From NCBI RefSeq assembly GCF_000374845.1, contig NZ_KB895415.1:310001-374000 (forward strand): a stretch of DNA of 64,000 nt, in the 5' to 3' direction. The notes under the pieces were generated by a model that saw only the letters and a list, made by a program, of their open reading frames with translations, did not search any database and was not told where the DNA came from. The translations under genes and the position numbers were made by a program. Below, piece after piece: positions 17,141-27,128 of this stretch. The DNA comes from Paenibacillus terrigena DSM 21567. GTDB lineage: Bacteria > Bacillota > Bacilli > Paenibacillales > Paenibacillaceae. Position 1 is the stretch's first letter; each line of letters begins with the position of its first letter.

Positions 17141-18327
17141 GCCGTCTCCCCTCCATTCTCTACCGGATGCGAGTGATGAATAAGCTCTAAGAACAATTGC
17201 ACTAGCTCCGAGTTCGGCTCCGCGCCTCCTGTCTGCCGCTCATAGAAGCGACGGAACAATTCATCGATTGGCATCTCCGATCTGTTCGACAAGAGCAGAT
17301 CTGAAGACTCCATCTCCGGATAAATGGGACGAATATTCACAATGCCCTCATGAGCCTTACGAAGGTGTTGAATTTGCTCCATCGTCATCGCTTCCGTCAG
17401 ACGGATTTCGAGATCGATCCATGCCCGAGCATCTCGTCCTTCATCCAGCCAACGGTAGACCTCCTCCATGCCGCCTCGGGCTTGCCATCTGACAAGCGGC
17501 CGACCGCTGCTCAAGAATATTTCTTGCGGCGAGGCCGCTTGTCCCGGTGCGATATCCAATATCGTTATTGACTTCGCTTGTCCAGCTTCCGAGAAGCTAT
17601 AGGCCAGCGGTGATCCACTATATCGGATCACGCCATCCCCCTTCACCGTCTGCGGGCGGTGAAGATGACCAAGCGCCGTGTACTGGGCGCCAATTGCAAG
17701 AGCGGCGGTGTCTACCGTGTAGGCACCGCCCACCTGAATCGGACGTTCCGAGTCCGATTCCACGCCCCCCAGCACGTAAATGTGGCTCATCGCCACATTG
17801 ACCGTGTCCTTGGCGAACTGCTGCGCTTGCTGGCGCAGCAGACGCCCGACGCGCGCGCTGTACGCGCTGCGGATGCCGGATTCGTCGGCATCCTCCCCCG
17901 TCAGGAGCTCGGCCAGCCGAGCTTCTGACGGGTAGGGCAGCGCGGCTACGACCGCGCGCTCGCCCGTGCGCGGCGCCGCGAAGCGCATCACATCGCCGGT
18001 CGGAAGACCGGCGATCGTGATGCCTGCTCGCGCGACGAGCGGGCTTGATGCCGCGAGCCGCTCGGGCTGATCGTGATTGCCCGCGATGACGGCAATCGGT
18101 CTGCTTCCCCCCGCGGATAAGCGCGCCATCGCTTCATAGAAGAGCTGCTCAGCACCCGCAGGTGGATTGACGGAGTCATAGATATCTCCCGCAAGCAGAA
18201 TCAGATCGATCTGCTGCTCCTCCGTGATCTGTACCAATTCATCCACGAATGCCGCCTGCTCTTCTAAGCGACTTCGGCCTTCGAGCGTTCGGCCAAAATG
18301 CCAATCCGCCGTATGCAGTATACGCAT
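17137..18327 (-). CDS. sbcD: Exonuclease subunit SbcD (Mre11-like)
   Basis: Mn-dependent nuclease subunit of SbcCD. Phosphodiesterase motifs are visible in order: LHTADWHFGR, LLAGDIYDS, IAGNHDQPER, MSHIY and GHLHRPQ. The start is the ATG at 18325-18327 (MRILHTADWH, 396 aa) rather than seven codons upstream. Codons for about residues 80-175 (plus-strand 17800-18090) are markedly GC-rich compared with the rest of the gene and with sbcC and addA. Confidence 0.96.
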   Translation of the reverse strand: MRILHTADWHFGRTLEGRSRLEEQAAFVDELVQITEEQQIDLILLAGDIYDSVNPPAGAEQLFYEAMARLSAGGSRPIAVIAGNHDQPERLAASSPLVARAGITIAGLPTGDVMRFAAPRTGERAVVAALPYPSEARLAELLTGEDADESGIRSAYSARVGRLLRQQAQQFAKDTVNVAMSHIYVLGGVESDSERPIQVGGAYTVDTAALAIGAQYTALGHLHRPQTVKGDGVIRYSGSPLAYSFSEAGQAKSITILDIAPGQAASPQEIFLSSGRPLVRWQARGGMEEVYRWLDEGRDARAWIDLEIRLTEAMTMEQIQHLRKAHEGIVNIRPIYPEMESSDLLLSNRSEMPIDELFRRFYERQTGGAEPNSELVQLFLELIHHSHPVENGGETA

Positions 18328-18390
18328 CCTGTGTTCCCCCTCTTCCATCCTTCTCCCAATGCCATCATCAAACTGTATCAGTAACAGCTA

Positions 18391-18432
18391 AAAATCTATA
18401 AACTATAAATCTATAAATCTACAAATCTACAA
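18391..18432. repeat. Short tandem repeat beside the addA stop
   Basis: About five imperfect units of AAATCTAY (7-8 bp) run up to and across the addA stop codon (18427-18429). Probably a slippage-prone microsatellite; no function seen. Confidence 0.6.
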
Positions 18433-21400
18433 ATGCACAACATGACAGCCATCAAAGAAATACAACACTTTCTCGTCAACAGGGCGTCTCCAGATCCGCT
18501 CAATCGCCGTAGCATAGAGCTCCAATTGGAACCGGTAACGGTCCGACACTTCCTTCAAGCTGTCTTCCCCTGGCGCAACGCGGTCCGTCTTATAATCGAG
18601 CAGCACCAAGGTACCATCCGCACGTTCATACAGACAATCGATAACCCCTTGAATCAGAACCGTCTCCCCATCGAGCGACGTTGGATCTGTTGTCATATCT
18701 CCCAGCAACCCCGTATCTGCGTGCATTGCAGCTTCATCTTGCATCTTGCGCAGATGAGGAATCGCCTCAACCGCTGGCAGGCCGAAGCTGTATGGTACTT
18801 CTCGCTTCACCCACTTGGCAGCCTTTAACTGCGCTCCCGTCTCACTCGAATAAAAGGCCGCTACACTTGCAGCATCAACGGCCTTCCGTTGTTCTTCTGA
18901 GATCAAGCGAGTATCGACCATTCGCTGCAGCAAAGCGCTCACCGCTTCTGCATCGATGTCTAGCTCCGGCGTGATCGGAACATGCTGCATTACCAAGTGA
19001 TAGACTGTTCCGCGCTCCGTAGGCGTCAGCTTCTTCTTCTCCATGAACTTCGGACGGCGGAGATGCAGCGACAAGATCGATTCATCGCCAGAAGGCTGCC
19101 TCATTTCTAATTGTCCCTCATCTATAGCATCGTGCTCCAGCACCTCTGGGAACAGTTCCATCGCAGGGTCCTCTTCCTGCATCTGAAGCATTCGCTTCAT
19201 TTCAGTCACGGTCGTCTTCGCAGCAACACCGCTTGCCACAAGGTGCGGGTAACGCCATTCAAGCCTTTCGGAAATCAGACTGCCTGCAGCATGATCTGTC
19301 TGTGACTCTGCATGCACATTCACAATCATGCTCTCTTCTGATATGGTCTGCGGTTGTTGCACGGACTCCGGATCATCATCAATCGGCTCATCAAACCACA
19401 ATTCGAGCTGCCCATCATCCATCCCCGCGGCAGCTGCTTCTTCATGCACATATTCGTCAGAGACCGCCACCTGCATCCCCGCGACCTGTCCGTGCGCCAT
19501 CTGCATCACGAGGTTCAGCTTCGCCATGTAAGCTTCATCCTGATCTACGGTTTCAAGGCCTACTGCTGCCCACTGCTGTACTTCCTCGGCTGGAACGACA
19601 GAGATGTACCACTTCGACGGATCATCCGACAGACAATCACCTGCACGATTTGGCAGACCGCCTAAGCGACGAAGTTCAGAGCCATCGCGATGCCGCATCA
19701 GTGACGGCGCAATCCAATCCAAATAACTGCGGCCTCGTGCCAACATATAATCCGGCAATAGTAAATCTGGTTGATCTACCGCTTGTCCCCAAGTCTGCAG
19801 CTGTTTCTCGACATTGCGGACTGAGCCAATGAGATAGAGCTTCTCTTTCGGTCTCGTCAATGCGACATACAATACCCGCATCTCTTCCGCGAGCAATTCC
19901 ATCTTGATCTGCCGCTTGATGGCGAGACTAGGAAGCGTCGGATAGGCCACACGCAGGTCCTGATCCACAAAACGCGGTCCAAAGCCAAGCTGCTTGTGCA
20001 TCAAGAATGAAGCACTCAAATCCTGTTGATTAAACATTTTGGATAACCCTGCAACGAACACAACAGGGAACTCGAGTCCTTTACTCTTATGAATGGTCAT
20101 GATTCGAACGACGTCCTCTTGCTCACCAAGTGCCCTTGCTGTACCGAGATCCCCGCCATTATCCTGCATTCGTTCAATGAACCGTAGAAAGCGGAACAAT
20201 CCGCGTAAAGAAGTCGATTCATATTGACGTGCCCGATCATATAAGGCTCGTAAATTCGCTTGACGCTGTGTGCCACCTGGCAGACCGCCAACCCAATCGT
20301 AATAACCCGTCTCGCGATAAATTCGCCACAGCAGTTCGGACAACGATCCCTGCCGCGCTTCATCCCGCCAATGGGCAAGTCGTGCCATGAAGCGCTGCAG
20401 CTTCGTAAGCAATCCTTCATCCACGATCGGACTCGTCCCCTCGGCCTCTTCCTCCGCCGTTAACTTCATCATCGCATCATAGAACGACAACCCTTTGCCA
20501 TGCAGACGAATTTGCGCCAGCTCTTCCGCCGTCAGATTCACAACGGGAGAACGAAGAACACCCGCGAGGGGAATATCCTGTACCGGATTGTCAATGACCT
20601 TCAATAAGGAGATCATCACTTCGACTTCCGTCGCCTCAAAATACCCTGTATTCAATTCCGCATATGCCGGAATCCCTTCCATTCTAAGCTGCTCAATCAT
20701 AAGCGGCGCCCATTGCTGCGTCGCGCGAAGCAGAATAACCATGTCGCGATACGTAACGCTGCGCATCCCCTTCAAATGCTTGTCATAGACTTGGAACGGC
20801 GTACCGTATTCGCCCATCAACTGGCGGATTTGCGTCGCGATCAGCCGCGCCTCAAGCTGAGCCGTCATGAGCTCTTCTGCATCCATCTGCGCAGCTCGGC
20901 GCATCGATGCTCCGCCCTCATCGGCCCCATCTGACGCCTCTGCATCCGCTGCATCATCATCGAGCGGTTCCACGCCTTGCGCGCCCGCTCCGCTTCCGCG
21001 ATCAATTAGCCACAGCTCAGCTGGATATTCCTGTCCGAATGCCTCTTCACCCACAGGATATTTCGCACCACATACAAGTTCTGCTCGTTCGTCATAGTCG
21101 ATCTCTGCGACCGATGCATTCATAATTTGACGAAAAATCGTATTCACCGCATCCACAATCTCCTGGCGACTGCGGAAATTCCGTGCAAGATCGATACGAA
21201 GTCCCTGCCCCGTACTAATGGAAGGGTAGGATTTATATTTGTTCAAGAATAATCCCGGTTCCGCAAGACGGAATCGATAGATACTCTGCTTCACGTCACC
21301 AACCATGAACCGGTTACCCGCTCCAGGCCGAGAAATCAAGGAGACAATCGCTTCTTGTACCATATTCGTATCCTGGTATTCATCGAGCAGCACTTCCTCG

Positions 21401-22629
21401 AATTGCGTCTGATACTCCATCGCCGCACCTGAAGGGTATGTTTCTTCTAGCGTAGAAGCTGGATGACGTAGAATTTGCAAGCAATAATGCTCCAAATCCG
21501 AGAAATCCACGAGCCCCTTCGCACGTTTCGCCTGCTCATATTTCTCACCGAAATCCAGTACGAACGCCGCTAGTGTTCGCATCAACGGCGCAAGCGTCTG
21601 CATCTCTCCTAAGAAGAGCTCCGGCGGCCGACGGAATAATTCTTCCTGCATAGCCGTCAGTATTTTCTTCACATGGTCCCGAAGACCTTTCACTTGATCC
21701 TGAAGCTCCTTATTATAATGATCCCCGCGACAAGCCTTCAGCTTCCCGAATGCAATCGCCGCAAAATGCTCATAGAGCGTCTCCCAAGGCGCTTCCTCTG
21801 CCGTTTCGCGAAGCGACAACACCATACTCATGTCTTCCATCAACGTGTCCCGATAAGGCTCAGGCCCCCCTGGCTGTTCAATGAGCATCATAGCCTGCCG
21901 AATAATACCTACAACACCGTTCAACTGTAACCGCACATCCGCTACAACGCTCTGCGCCCAAGCACTCTGACCGAGCATCGCCACATCCTCGACGGCGAAC
22001 GCATCTGCCATCGTATAGAGCCATTCGCGAGGCCATGGATGACTTCGAGAGAAATCATACAGCGACTGTACTAACCGTACCATCGCCTCATCACTGCGCT
22101 CTCCGCTGAACCAATCCACGAGCTTGCGGAAATCGCTATCCTCGGCATCATTCGCATAATGCGCTTCGAATAGATCTTCCAGCACTTCCTGACGGATGAA
22201 ATCCGCCTCGGTCTCATTTGCAATCCGAAAAGCCGGATCAAGCGGAATCAATTGGAAATATCGTTGAATGACTTCCAAGCAAAAGGAGTGCAGTGTCGTA
22301 ATGGAGGCACGATTCATAAGTGCAAGTTGACGCCGCAGATGCTCTGAATCCGGATTTTTATCGAGTTCCTTCTCTAGCGCCTCCCGAATTCGCTCGCGCA
22401 TTTCCGCCGCCGCTGCCTTCGTAAAGGTCGCAACAAGCAGCTGATCGACATTAAGCGGCTCTTCTTCCGAAGCAATCTTCCGAATAATCCGTTCGACCAA
22501 TACCGCGGTCTTCCCTGATCCTGCAGCCGCAGCGACAAGGATATTCTCACCGCCCCGCACAATGGCACTCCATTGATCATCGGTCCACTGACTGCCTTCC
22601 GGCTTGGGAACGTTATTTAACATCGTCAT
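18427..22629 (-). CDS. addA: ATP-dependent helicase/nuclease subunit A
   Basis: UvrD-type helicase and RecB-type nuclease of AddAB, which resects double-strand breaks before RecA loading. The 1400-aa protein has Walker A AAAAGSGKT (about 33-41), DEYQD (motif II), helicase motifs including TIHKSKGLEFPVVFV, and the nuclease motif LLDYKTD near the C-terminus. It is longer than the roughly 1230 aa of B. subtilis AddA; acidic low-complexity inserts lie near residues 540-585 and 1050-1115. AGGAGA precedes the ATG, which overlaps the end of addB by 17 bp. Confidence 0.97.
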   Translation of the reverse strand: MTMLNNVPKPEGSQWTDDQWSAIVRGGENILVAAAAGSGKTAVLVERIIRKIASEEEPLNVDQLLVATFTKAAAAEMRERIREALEKELDKNPDSEHLRRQLALMNRASITTLHSFCLEVIQRYFQLIPLDPAFRIANETEADFIRQEVLEDLFEAHYANDAEDSDFRKLVDWFSGERSDEAMVRLVQSLYDFSRSHPWPREWLYTMADAFAVEDVAMLGQSAWAQSVVADVRLQLNGVVGIIRQAMMLIEQPGGPEPYRDTLMEDMSMVLSLRETAEEAPWETLYEHFAAIAFGKLKACRGDHYNKELQDQVKGLRDHVKKILTAMQEELFRRPPELFLGEMQTLAPLMRTLAAFVLDFGEKYEQAKRAKGLVDFSDLEHYCLQILRHPASTLEETYPSGAAMEYQTQFEEVLLDEYQDTNMVQEAIVSLISRPGAGNRFMVGDVKQSIYRFRLAEPGLFLNKYKSYPSISTGQGLRIDLARNFRSRQEIVDAVNTIFRQIMNASVAEIDYDERAELVCGAKYPVGEEAFGQEYPAELWLIDRGSGAGAQGVEPLDDDAADAEASDGADEGGASMRRAAQMDAEELMTAQLEARLIATQIRQLMGEYGTPFQVYDKHLKGMRSVTYRDMVILLRATQQWAPLMIEQLRMEGIPAYAELNTGYFEATEVEVMISLLKVIDNPVQDIPLAGVLRSPVVNLTAEELAQIRLHGKGLSFYDAMMKLTAEEEAEGTSPIVDEGLLTKLQRFMARLAHWRDEARQGSLSELLWRIYRETGYYDWVGGLPGGTQRQANLRALYDRARQYESTSLRGLFRFLRFIERMQDNGGDLGTARALGEQEDVVRIMTIHKSKGLEFPVVFVAGLSKMFNQQDLSASFLMHKQLGFGPRFVDQDLRVAYPTLPSLAIKRQIKMELLAEEMRVLYVALTRPKEKLYLIGSVRNVEKQLQTWGQAVDQPDLLLPDYMLARGRSYLDWIAPSLMRHRDGSELRRLGGLPNRAGDCLSDDPSKWYISVVPAEEVQQWAAVGLETVDQDEAYMAKLNLVMQMAHGQVAGMQVAVSDEYVHEEAAAAGMDDGQLELWFDEPIDDDPESVQQPQTISEESMIVNVHAESQTDHAAGSLISERLEWRYPHLVASGVAAKTTVTEMKRMLQMQEEDPAMELFPEVLEHDAIDEGQLEMRQPSGDESILSLHLRRPKFMEKKKLTPTERGTVYHLVMQHVPITPELDIDAEAVSALLQRMVDTRLISEEQRKAVDAASVAAFYSSETGAQLKAAKWVKREVPYSFGLPAVEAIPHLRKMQDEAAMHADTGLLGDMTTDPTSLDGETVLIQGVIDCLYERADGTLVLLDYKTDRVAPGEDSLKEVSDRYRFQLELYATAIERIWRRPVDEKVLYFFDGCHVVHL

Positions 22630-25600
22630 CGCTAGCGTCTCCTTTCATCTCAAGCAAATTCCATACATCATTCTTCTTCGGCTTCGCAAGCTTCTTGAAG
22701 TGATTCCCTTCGACTAACTCATCGAATTGACAGACCGGCTTGTAAGAGCAGTGGTCGCATGCCGTCGTCTGTGCTATTTTATAAGGCTCAATCGCTACGT
22801 CACCGTTCGTAATATCCGTTCCAATGCTGCGAATTGTAGATCGTACCGCCGTCCGTAATGTATCCCATTGATCCATCGTCGCAACCGACGCGTTACTGTA
22901 GAAGCCACCGTCCGCTTTTACAGCAACAGGAAGCACTTGGGAATAGCCCTTATCGAGCGAGGCATCCATCAAGGACACCGCTTCCCGATCCGCGAGCACG
23001 AGCCCCTTCATCTTGAACCGTTTGAGTGTCTGTTCATGCGCTTGGTCACGCGTTAGTCCGTTCGAAGCCTGAAGCAATGGATTGTGTACGTGAAAATATA
23101 ACGTCCCTGCCGGCATAGCCTTCTCGCCGAGCCATACTTCCGCATTCGTGAGCAGCACGTCCAGATACGTGAGCATTTGGAGGGACAAGCCATAATACAC
23201 TTCGTGCAGCTTCAGATCCGTCTGACTAGACTTATAGTCAATGACGCGCAGCATCACACCCTTGTCGCCTTCCGCTTTATCCACGCGGTCGATCCGTCCG
23301 ACGATCTCCATCGTACAACCATTATCCAGCGTAAACTGCAAGGATGGGAGCGGCTTGTCCGGCCCGAAATCAAGCTCGAGTCCAATCGGCTCGAACGACC
23401 CTCTCCTTGCATGTTCACCCAAAATCGCTGCAGCACGACCTACGATCTCTTTTAATTTGCGTGCTATATATCCGAACCGCTTGGAACTTAGCAGAATTTC
23501 ACCTTGTAGACGCGGCGTCAGCGCATCCACGATTTTCTCTGCTTCAAATCGGCATTCTTCCGGCGTTAGATCACCCCATTGGCGATTCTCTTCCTTAAAT
23601 TGCACGGCCATCTGACTTAATGCGGCATGGAATAACTGCCCGATATCCGGCGCTTCCAGTCGGAACAACTGCCGTTCCTTGAGCTTAAGTCCATGCGATG
23701 CGAAATGGGCGAAAGGACATGAGACATACTTCTCCATTCGCGATACGCTCGATTTCAGATGGGTCCCATACAACTTCCGGCTTGTCTCCGCTCCGAGGGA
23801 AGCAACATCATTGCGATAGAATAGCGATTGCAGCAGCATTTGCAGCTTCGGCTGCCATGCCTCTTGATTCGCGAACCAATCGAACACTTGCCACCAGAAA
23901 TCCGCAATATCAAGTCCGCGACGCCACTGACGAAGCTGAACAATGAGATAGGACAATGTCCGTTCCGGATGTGCAATATAACGCAGCTGTTCTTCCGTTG
24001 GTTGTAGCGGATGCGGTTCTCCTGTTAGTAAGCGCTCCTGAATCCCCGGAAAAATCGTACGTAAATGCCGCATCAATTCCGATGGGAGCAGCGTTCTGCC
24101 TTCATCATCCGCAAGTGGATAGCTCACCCATAGATGTTCACTAGGCGTCGTCAATGCTTGATAGATAATAAATCGCTCATCCAGCAATTTACGACGAATC
24201 CCTGGCGCGAGCCGAAGCCCGATCTCTTCTAGGCGTTCCCGCTCTTGTTCCGTTAAGACTCCGTCTTCAATGGCACGTGCTGGAATAACACCGTCATTCA
24301 CCCCTAGCATGAAGCAATATTTGATCTGGCCTGACCGTGTTCGATCCATGCTTCCGATCAATACCTGATCCAGTGCCGCTGGAACGAGGGCGAGCTTCAT
24401 GCTCTCGAGTCCCGTCTCGACAACCCCTGCGAACAATTCGATGTTCAGTTCCTCATCGCCCATCATTTCCACGATCTGATCCAACAAGTCGATCACATTG
24501 CCCCATAACTGGCGATGTTCCTTGGCCCGTTGCGGCTGCCCCGCGATCACTTGCTCGTGACTCATCCGATCCAGCCGATCCGCAGCCTCTACGCGAACAA
24601 GCAAGCTGTATACCGCTTCACACATGCCGCGTACGTTACGCGCATTTTTCAATGCCTTCTCAAACGCATGTAATGGCTGCACAATTCGCTCACGGCATCG
24701 TTCGAGCACGTCATCATGGCCCATCTCGAGCTCTAAGTTCGCAGCACTAGCATCTTCGTTCGGATCCAGTGAGACCGCATGCATTCTCCGCCACGGTCGT
24801 CCATCTGTCCAACGCGAGCCTTGAATTCCCGTTGCAAGGACATAATTTTCGAGCACATCCATCTCATGCCGTCCGATTTCTCCATCTGCTGGCAGGAGGA
24901 AATCCGTCTTAATACACCGAAACACCGCGTCATAACGCCAATGGTACGATACGATTTCAAGGGATGACCGAATAAATTCAACAAGCGGATGATGGAGCAC
25001 TTTTCTTTTCTGATCGAGGAAATAGGGGATCTCATGATCTGTAAAAATGGTTGTTACCAGTTCCTCATAATCCGCAATATTGCGCACCATAATCGCCATC
25101 TCGCGCCAGCGGACTTTACGTTCCCTGGACAGTCGCAGCATCTCGCGTACGACACCTTCAACCTCTGCCCGACGATTCACGGCACCGTAGAGTGTGATTC
25201 CACATGACGGATGATCCGGCTGTACGATCGTTTTATCTGCCATACGCATCGGACTGCGACGGTCATAAGCACGTTCTAGGTGGGAGAGCATCGGACTTCT
25301 CCGATATCGCGGAAGCGGTGAATCCTCCAAGACGATTGTAGGCTCTACAGGAACGTTTAACTGCTCCGCAAGTGCGCGAATTTGCATATACGTCGTCGCA
25401 GCAGGATGGAACAATTCCAGCTCATGAGGAGGTATCCCCTCGTCATACGGCTTATCTACACAACAGGTAATTGTCACTTGTGCCGCATGCTGAACTAATT
25501 GTTCAAGCACCTGATACTCTTGCGGCGTAAACCCGTGAAAACCATCAATCCAAATCTCCGTATTAACAATCGTTGCCGACTGTGGCAATCCTTCTGCAAG

Positions 25601-26164
25601 CAGCGCAAGGTAGTGCTCCGAATCCACATAATGATTCGCGAGTGTATGTTCAAATTCCCGATAGATCATCGTAATGTCATGCAGCTTGTCCTGCACGAGC
25701 GTCTGATTGCCCATATGCTGCGCAGCAAATTGCGCATGCTCTTCGAGCTGCGTTACATCGAGACAATACCGTTTAAATTCGTTATAGAGTTCATTTAATT
25801 TATCGACAAAACCGAGCTGATCGGCCGATTTCCCGAACAAACGCAGCTCTTTTTGATGCCTGTGGATTATTTTATAGAGCAGCATCTTCTTACCTTCATC
25901 ATTAATGGGAAGAAGGGCTGTCCCCCCGATTTCTTGCATCACCCGAAAGGCGAGACGACGGAAGCTGAGTACTTGTCCGCGAATCATCCCCTGTACATCG
26001 GGTGAGTTCACGAGCGCATGCTCGACTTGAAACGTTCCTTGTTCTGGCACCAAGATCATAAGCGGCGCACCGTCTGGCTGCAGCCGCAACTTTTCCTTGA
26101 CCTGGTTAAGTATGAAATGCGTCTTGCCGCTCCCCGAGCGACCGATCACAAATTGAATAGACAT
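22613..26164 (-). CDS. addB: ATP-dependent helicase/nuclease subunit B
   Basis: Second nuclease subunit of AddAB, recognising Chi. The 1183-aa protein has a P-loop GRSGSGKT at residues 8-15, a RecB-type nuclease core with RVIDYKSSQ, and the four Fe-S cysteines: one in YVSCPFAHF (about 816) and three in CDHCSYKPVC (about 1138). GGGGGAG precedes the ATG. First gene of an addB-addA-(sbcD-sbcC) run of end-processing genes. Confidence 0.97.
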   Translation of the reverse strand: MSIQFVIGRSGSGKTHFILNQVKEKLRLQPDGAPLMILVPEQGTFQVEHALVNSPDVQGMIRGQVLSFRRLAFRVMQEIGGTALLPINDEGKKMLLYKIIHRHQKELRLFGKSADQLGFVDKLNELYNEFKRYCLDVTQLEEHAQFAAQHMGNQTLVQDKLHDITMIYREFEHTLANHYVDSEHYLALLAEGLPQSATIVNTEIWIDGFHGFTPQEYQVLEQLVQHAAQVTITCCVDKPYDEGIPPHELELFHPAATTYMQIRALAEQLNVPVEPTIVLEDSPLPRYRRSPMLSHLERAYDRRSPMRMADKTIVQPDHPSCGITLYGAVNRRAEVEGVVREMLRLSRERKVRWREMAIMVRNIADYEELVTTIFTDHEIPYFLDQKRKVLHHPLVEFIRSSLEIVSYHWRYDAVFRCIKTDFLLPADGEIGRHEMDVLENYVLATGIQGSRWTDGRPWRRMHAVSLDPNEDASAANLELEMGHDDVLERCRERIVQPLHAFEKALKNARNVRGMCEAVYSLLVRVEAADRLDRMSHEQVIAGQPQRAKEHRQLWGNVIDLLDQIVEMMGDEELNIELFAGVVETGLESMKLALVPAALDQVLIGSMDRTRSGQIKYCFMLGVNDGVIPARAIEDGVLTEQERERLEEIGLRLAPGIRRKLLDERFIIYQALTTPSEHLWVSYPLADDEGRTLLPSELMRHLRTIFPGIQERLLTGEPHPLQPTEEQLRYIAHPERTLSYLIVQLRQWRRGLDIADFWWQVFDWFANQEAWQPKLQMLLQSLFYRNDVASLGAETSRKLYGTHLKSSVSRMEKYVSCPFAHFASHGLKLKERQLFRLEAPDIGQLFHAALSQMAVQFKEENRQWGDLTPEECRFEAEKIVDALTPRLQGEILLSSKRFGYIARKLKEIVGRAAAILGEHARRGSFEPIGLELDFGPDKPLPSLQFTLDNGCTMEIVGRIDRVDKAEGDKGVMLRVIDYKSSQTDLKLHEVYYGLSLQMLTYLDVLLTNAEVWLGEKAMPAGTLYFHVHNPLLQASNGLTRDQAHEQTLKRFKMKGLVLADREAVSLMDASLDKGYSQVLPVAVKADGGFYSNASVATMDQWDTLRTAVRSTIRSIGTDITNGDVAIEPYKIAQTTACDHCSYKPVCQFDELVEGNHFKKLAKPKKNDVWNLLEMKGDASDDDVK

Positions 26165-26277
26165 GCAGCTCCCCCTTAGTTACAAACGTCCGTTCTGCTT
26201 TATCTATCTATCTTAACATATTTGGACGAACTGTTGTGCTGTGGAAGAAGATGTCGATTGGAGTGGAAAACCGTGGG

Positions 26278-27102
26278 TTAGAGCGTAGGGGCAAATCCTT
26301 GTTCACTGACTAGAATGTGATCTTCATCAAAATAGGGCTTGAGCGTCGCAATTACGCGGAGATAGGCCTCTGGATCGTACCATCCGAGTTGATCCTCGCT
26401 ATACAGCTTGGAAATCCCTAAGGCTTTGGTCCGCTTTCCTTGATTGCCGTCGCCCATGAAATAATCGTCGACACACACACGATCTGCGGCCTTGGACAAC
26501 CATGCACCAAACGCCTCCGAGCTCGGCAGCACAGGTGCCACTGTCGCTTGCGTCGGTAATCCTGCTTCGGTTAACTGATGCAGTGCACGGTAACGAGCCG
26601 CTATCGGTGGTGCTGATGGGGTAAACTGCTTGCGTACCGCTTCTAAATCCGTCTCTATCGTCACGCTAATGCGAATGCGATCCTGCAGTTGTAGGAAGAG
26701 ATCCATGTCGCGTGTTACAAGCGGACTGCGCGTTTGAATAAACAGAAAATCCGGCTTTTCCTCCGTCATCACCTCGAGCAGTGAACGTGTGATCCGCGCC
26801 TCATATTCTACGGGTTGATAAGGATCTGTACTCGAAGACATAAAGATGGTTACCGGACCTTTCTTCTTCGCACGAATCAATTCTTTACGGAGTAGCTCTG
26901 CCGCGCCCTGCTTCATATCCACCCAAGTCCCCCAAGGTTGACTTCGGAAAATAGATACAGGCAATTTGCGTACATAGCAATAAGAGCAAGCGAAGGCGCA
27001 ACCCGTGTATGGGTTCAGGGAGTGTGAATATCCTTTCAAAAAACCGCCCGTCGCCGTGAGAATACTTTTCGGATGTGTGGCTTTGATATCGAGCTGCACC
27101 AA
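26278..27102 (-). CDS. SPL-family radical SAM protein
   Basis: A 274-aa radical SAM enzyme related to spore photoproduct lyase (SplB) and the Rv2578c group. The 4Fe-4S motif CAFACSYCYVRKLP (C-x3-C-x2-C) follows NPYTGC, and the family motif SSSTDPYQPVE is present. It is shorter than true SplB and lacks a convincing DNA-lesion-specific cysteine that I can point to, so the substrate is uncertain. It lies 27 bp after rlmI on the same strand. Confidence 0.85.
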   Translation of the reverse strand: MVQLDIKATHPKSILTATGGFLKGYSHSLNPYTGCAFACSYCYVRKLPVSIFRSQPWGTWVDMKQGAAELLRKELIRAKKKGPVTIFMSSSTDPYQPVEYEARITRSLLEVMTEEKPDFLFIQTRSPLVTRDMDLFLQLQDRIRISVTIETDLEAVRKQFTPSAPPIAARYRALHQLTEAGLPTQATVAPVLPSSEAFGAWLSKAADRVCVDDYFMGDGNQGKRTKALGISKLYSEDQLGWYDPEAYLRVIATLKPYFDEDHILVSEQGFAPTL

Positions 27103-27128
27103 CGCTCCCCCTCCTATCGATCAATTGA

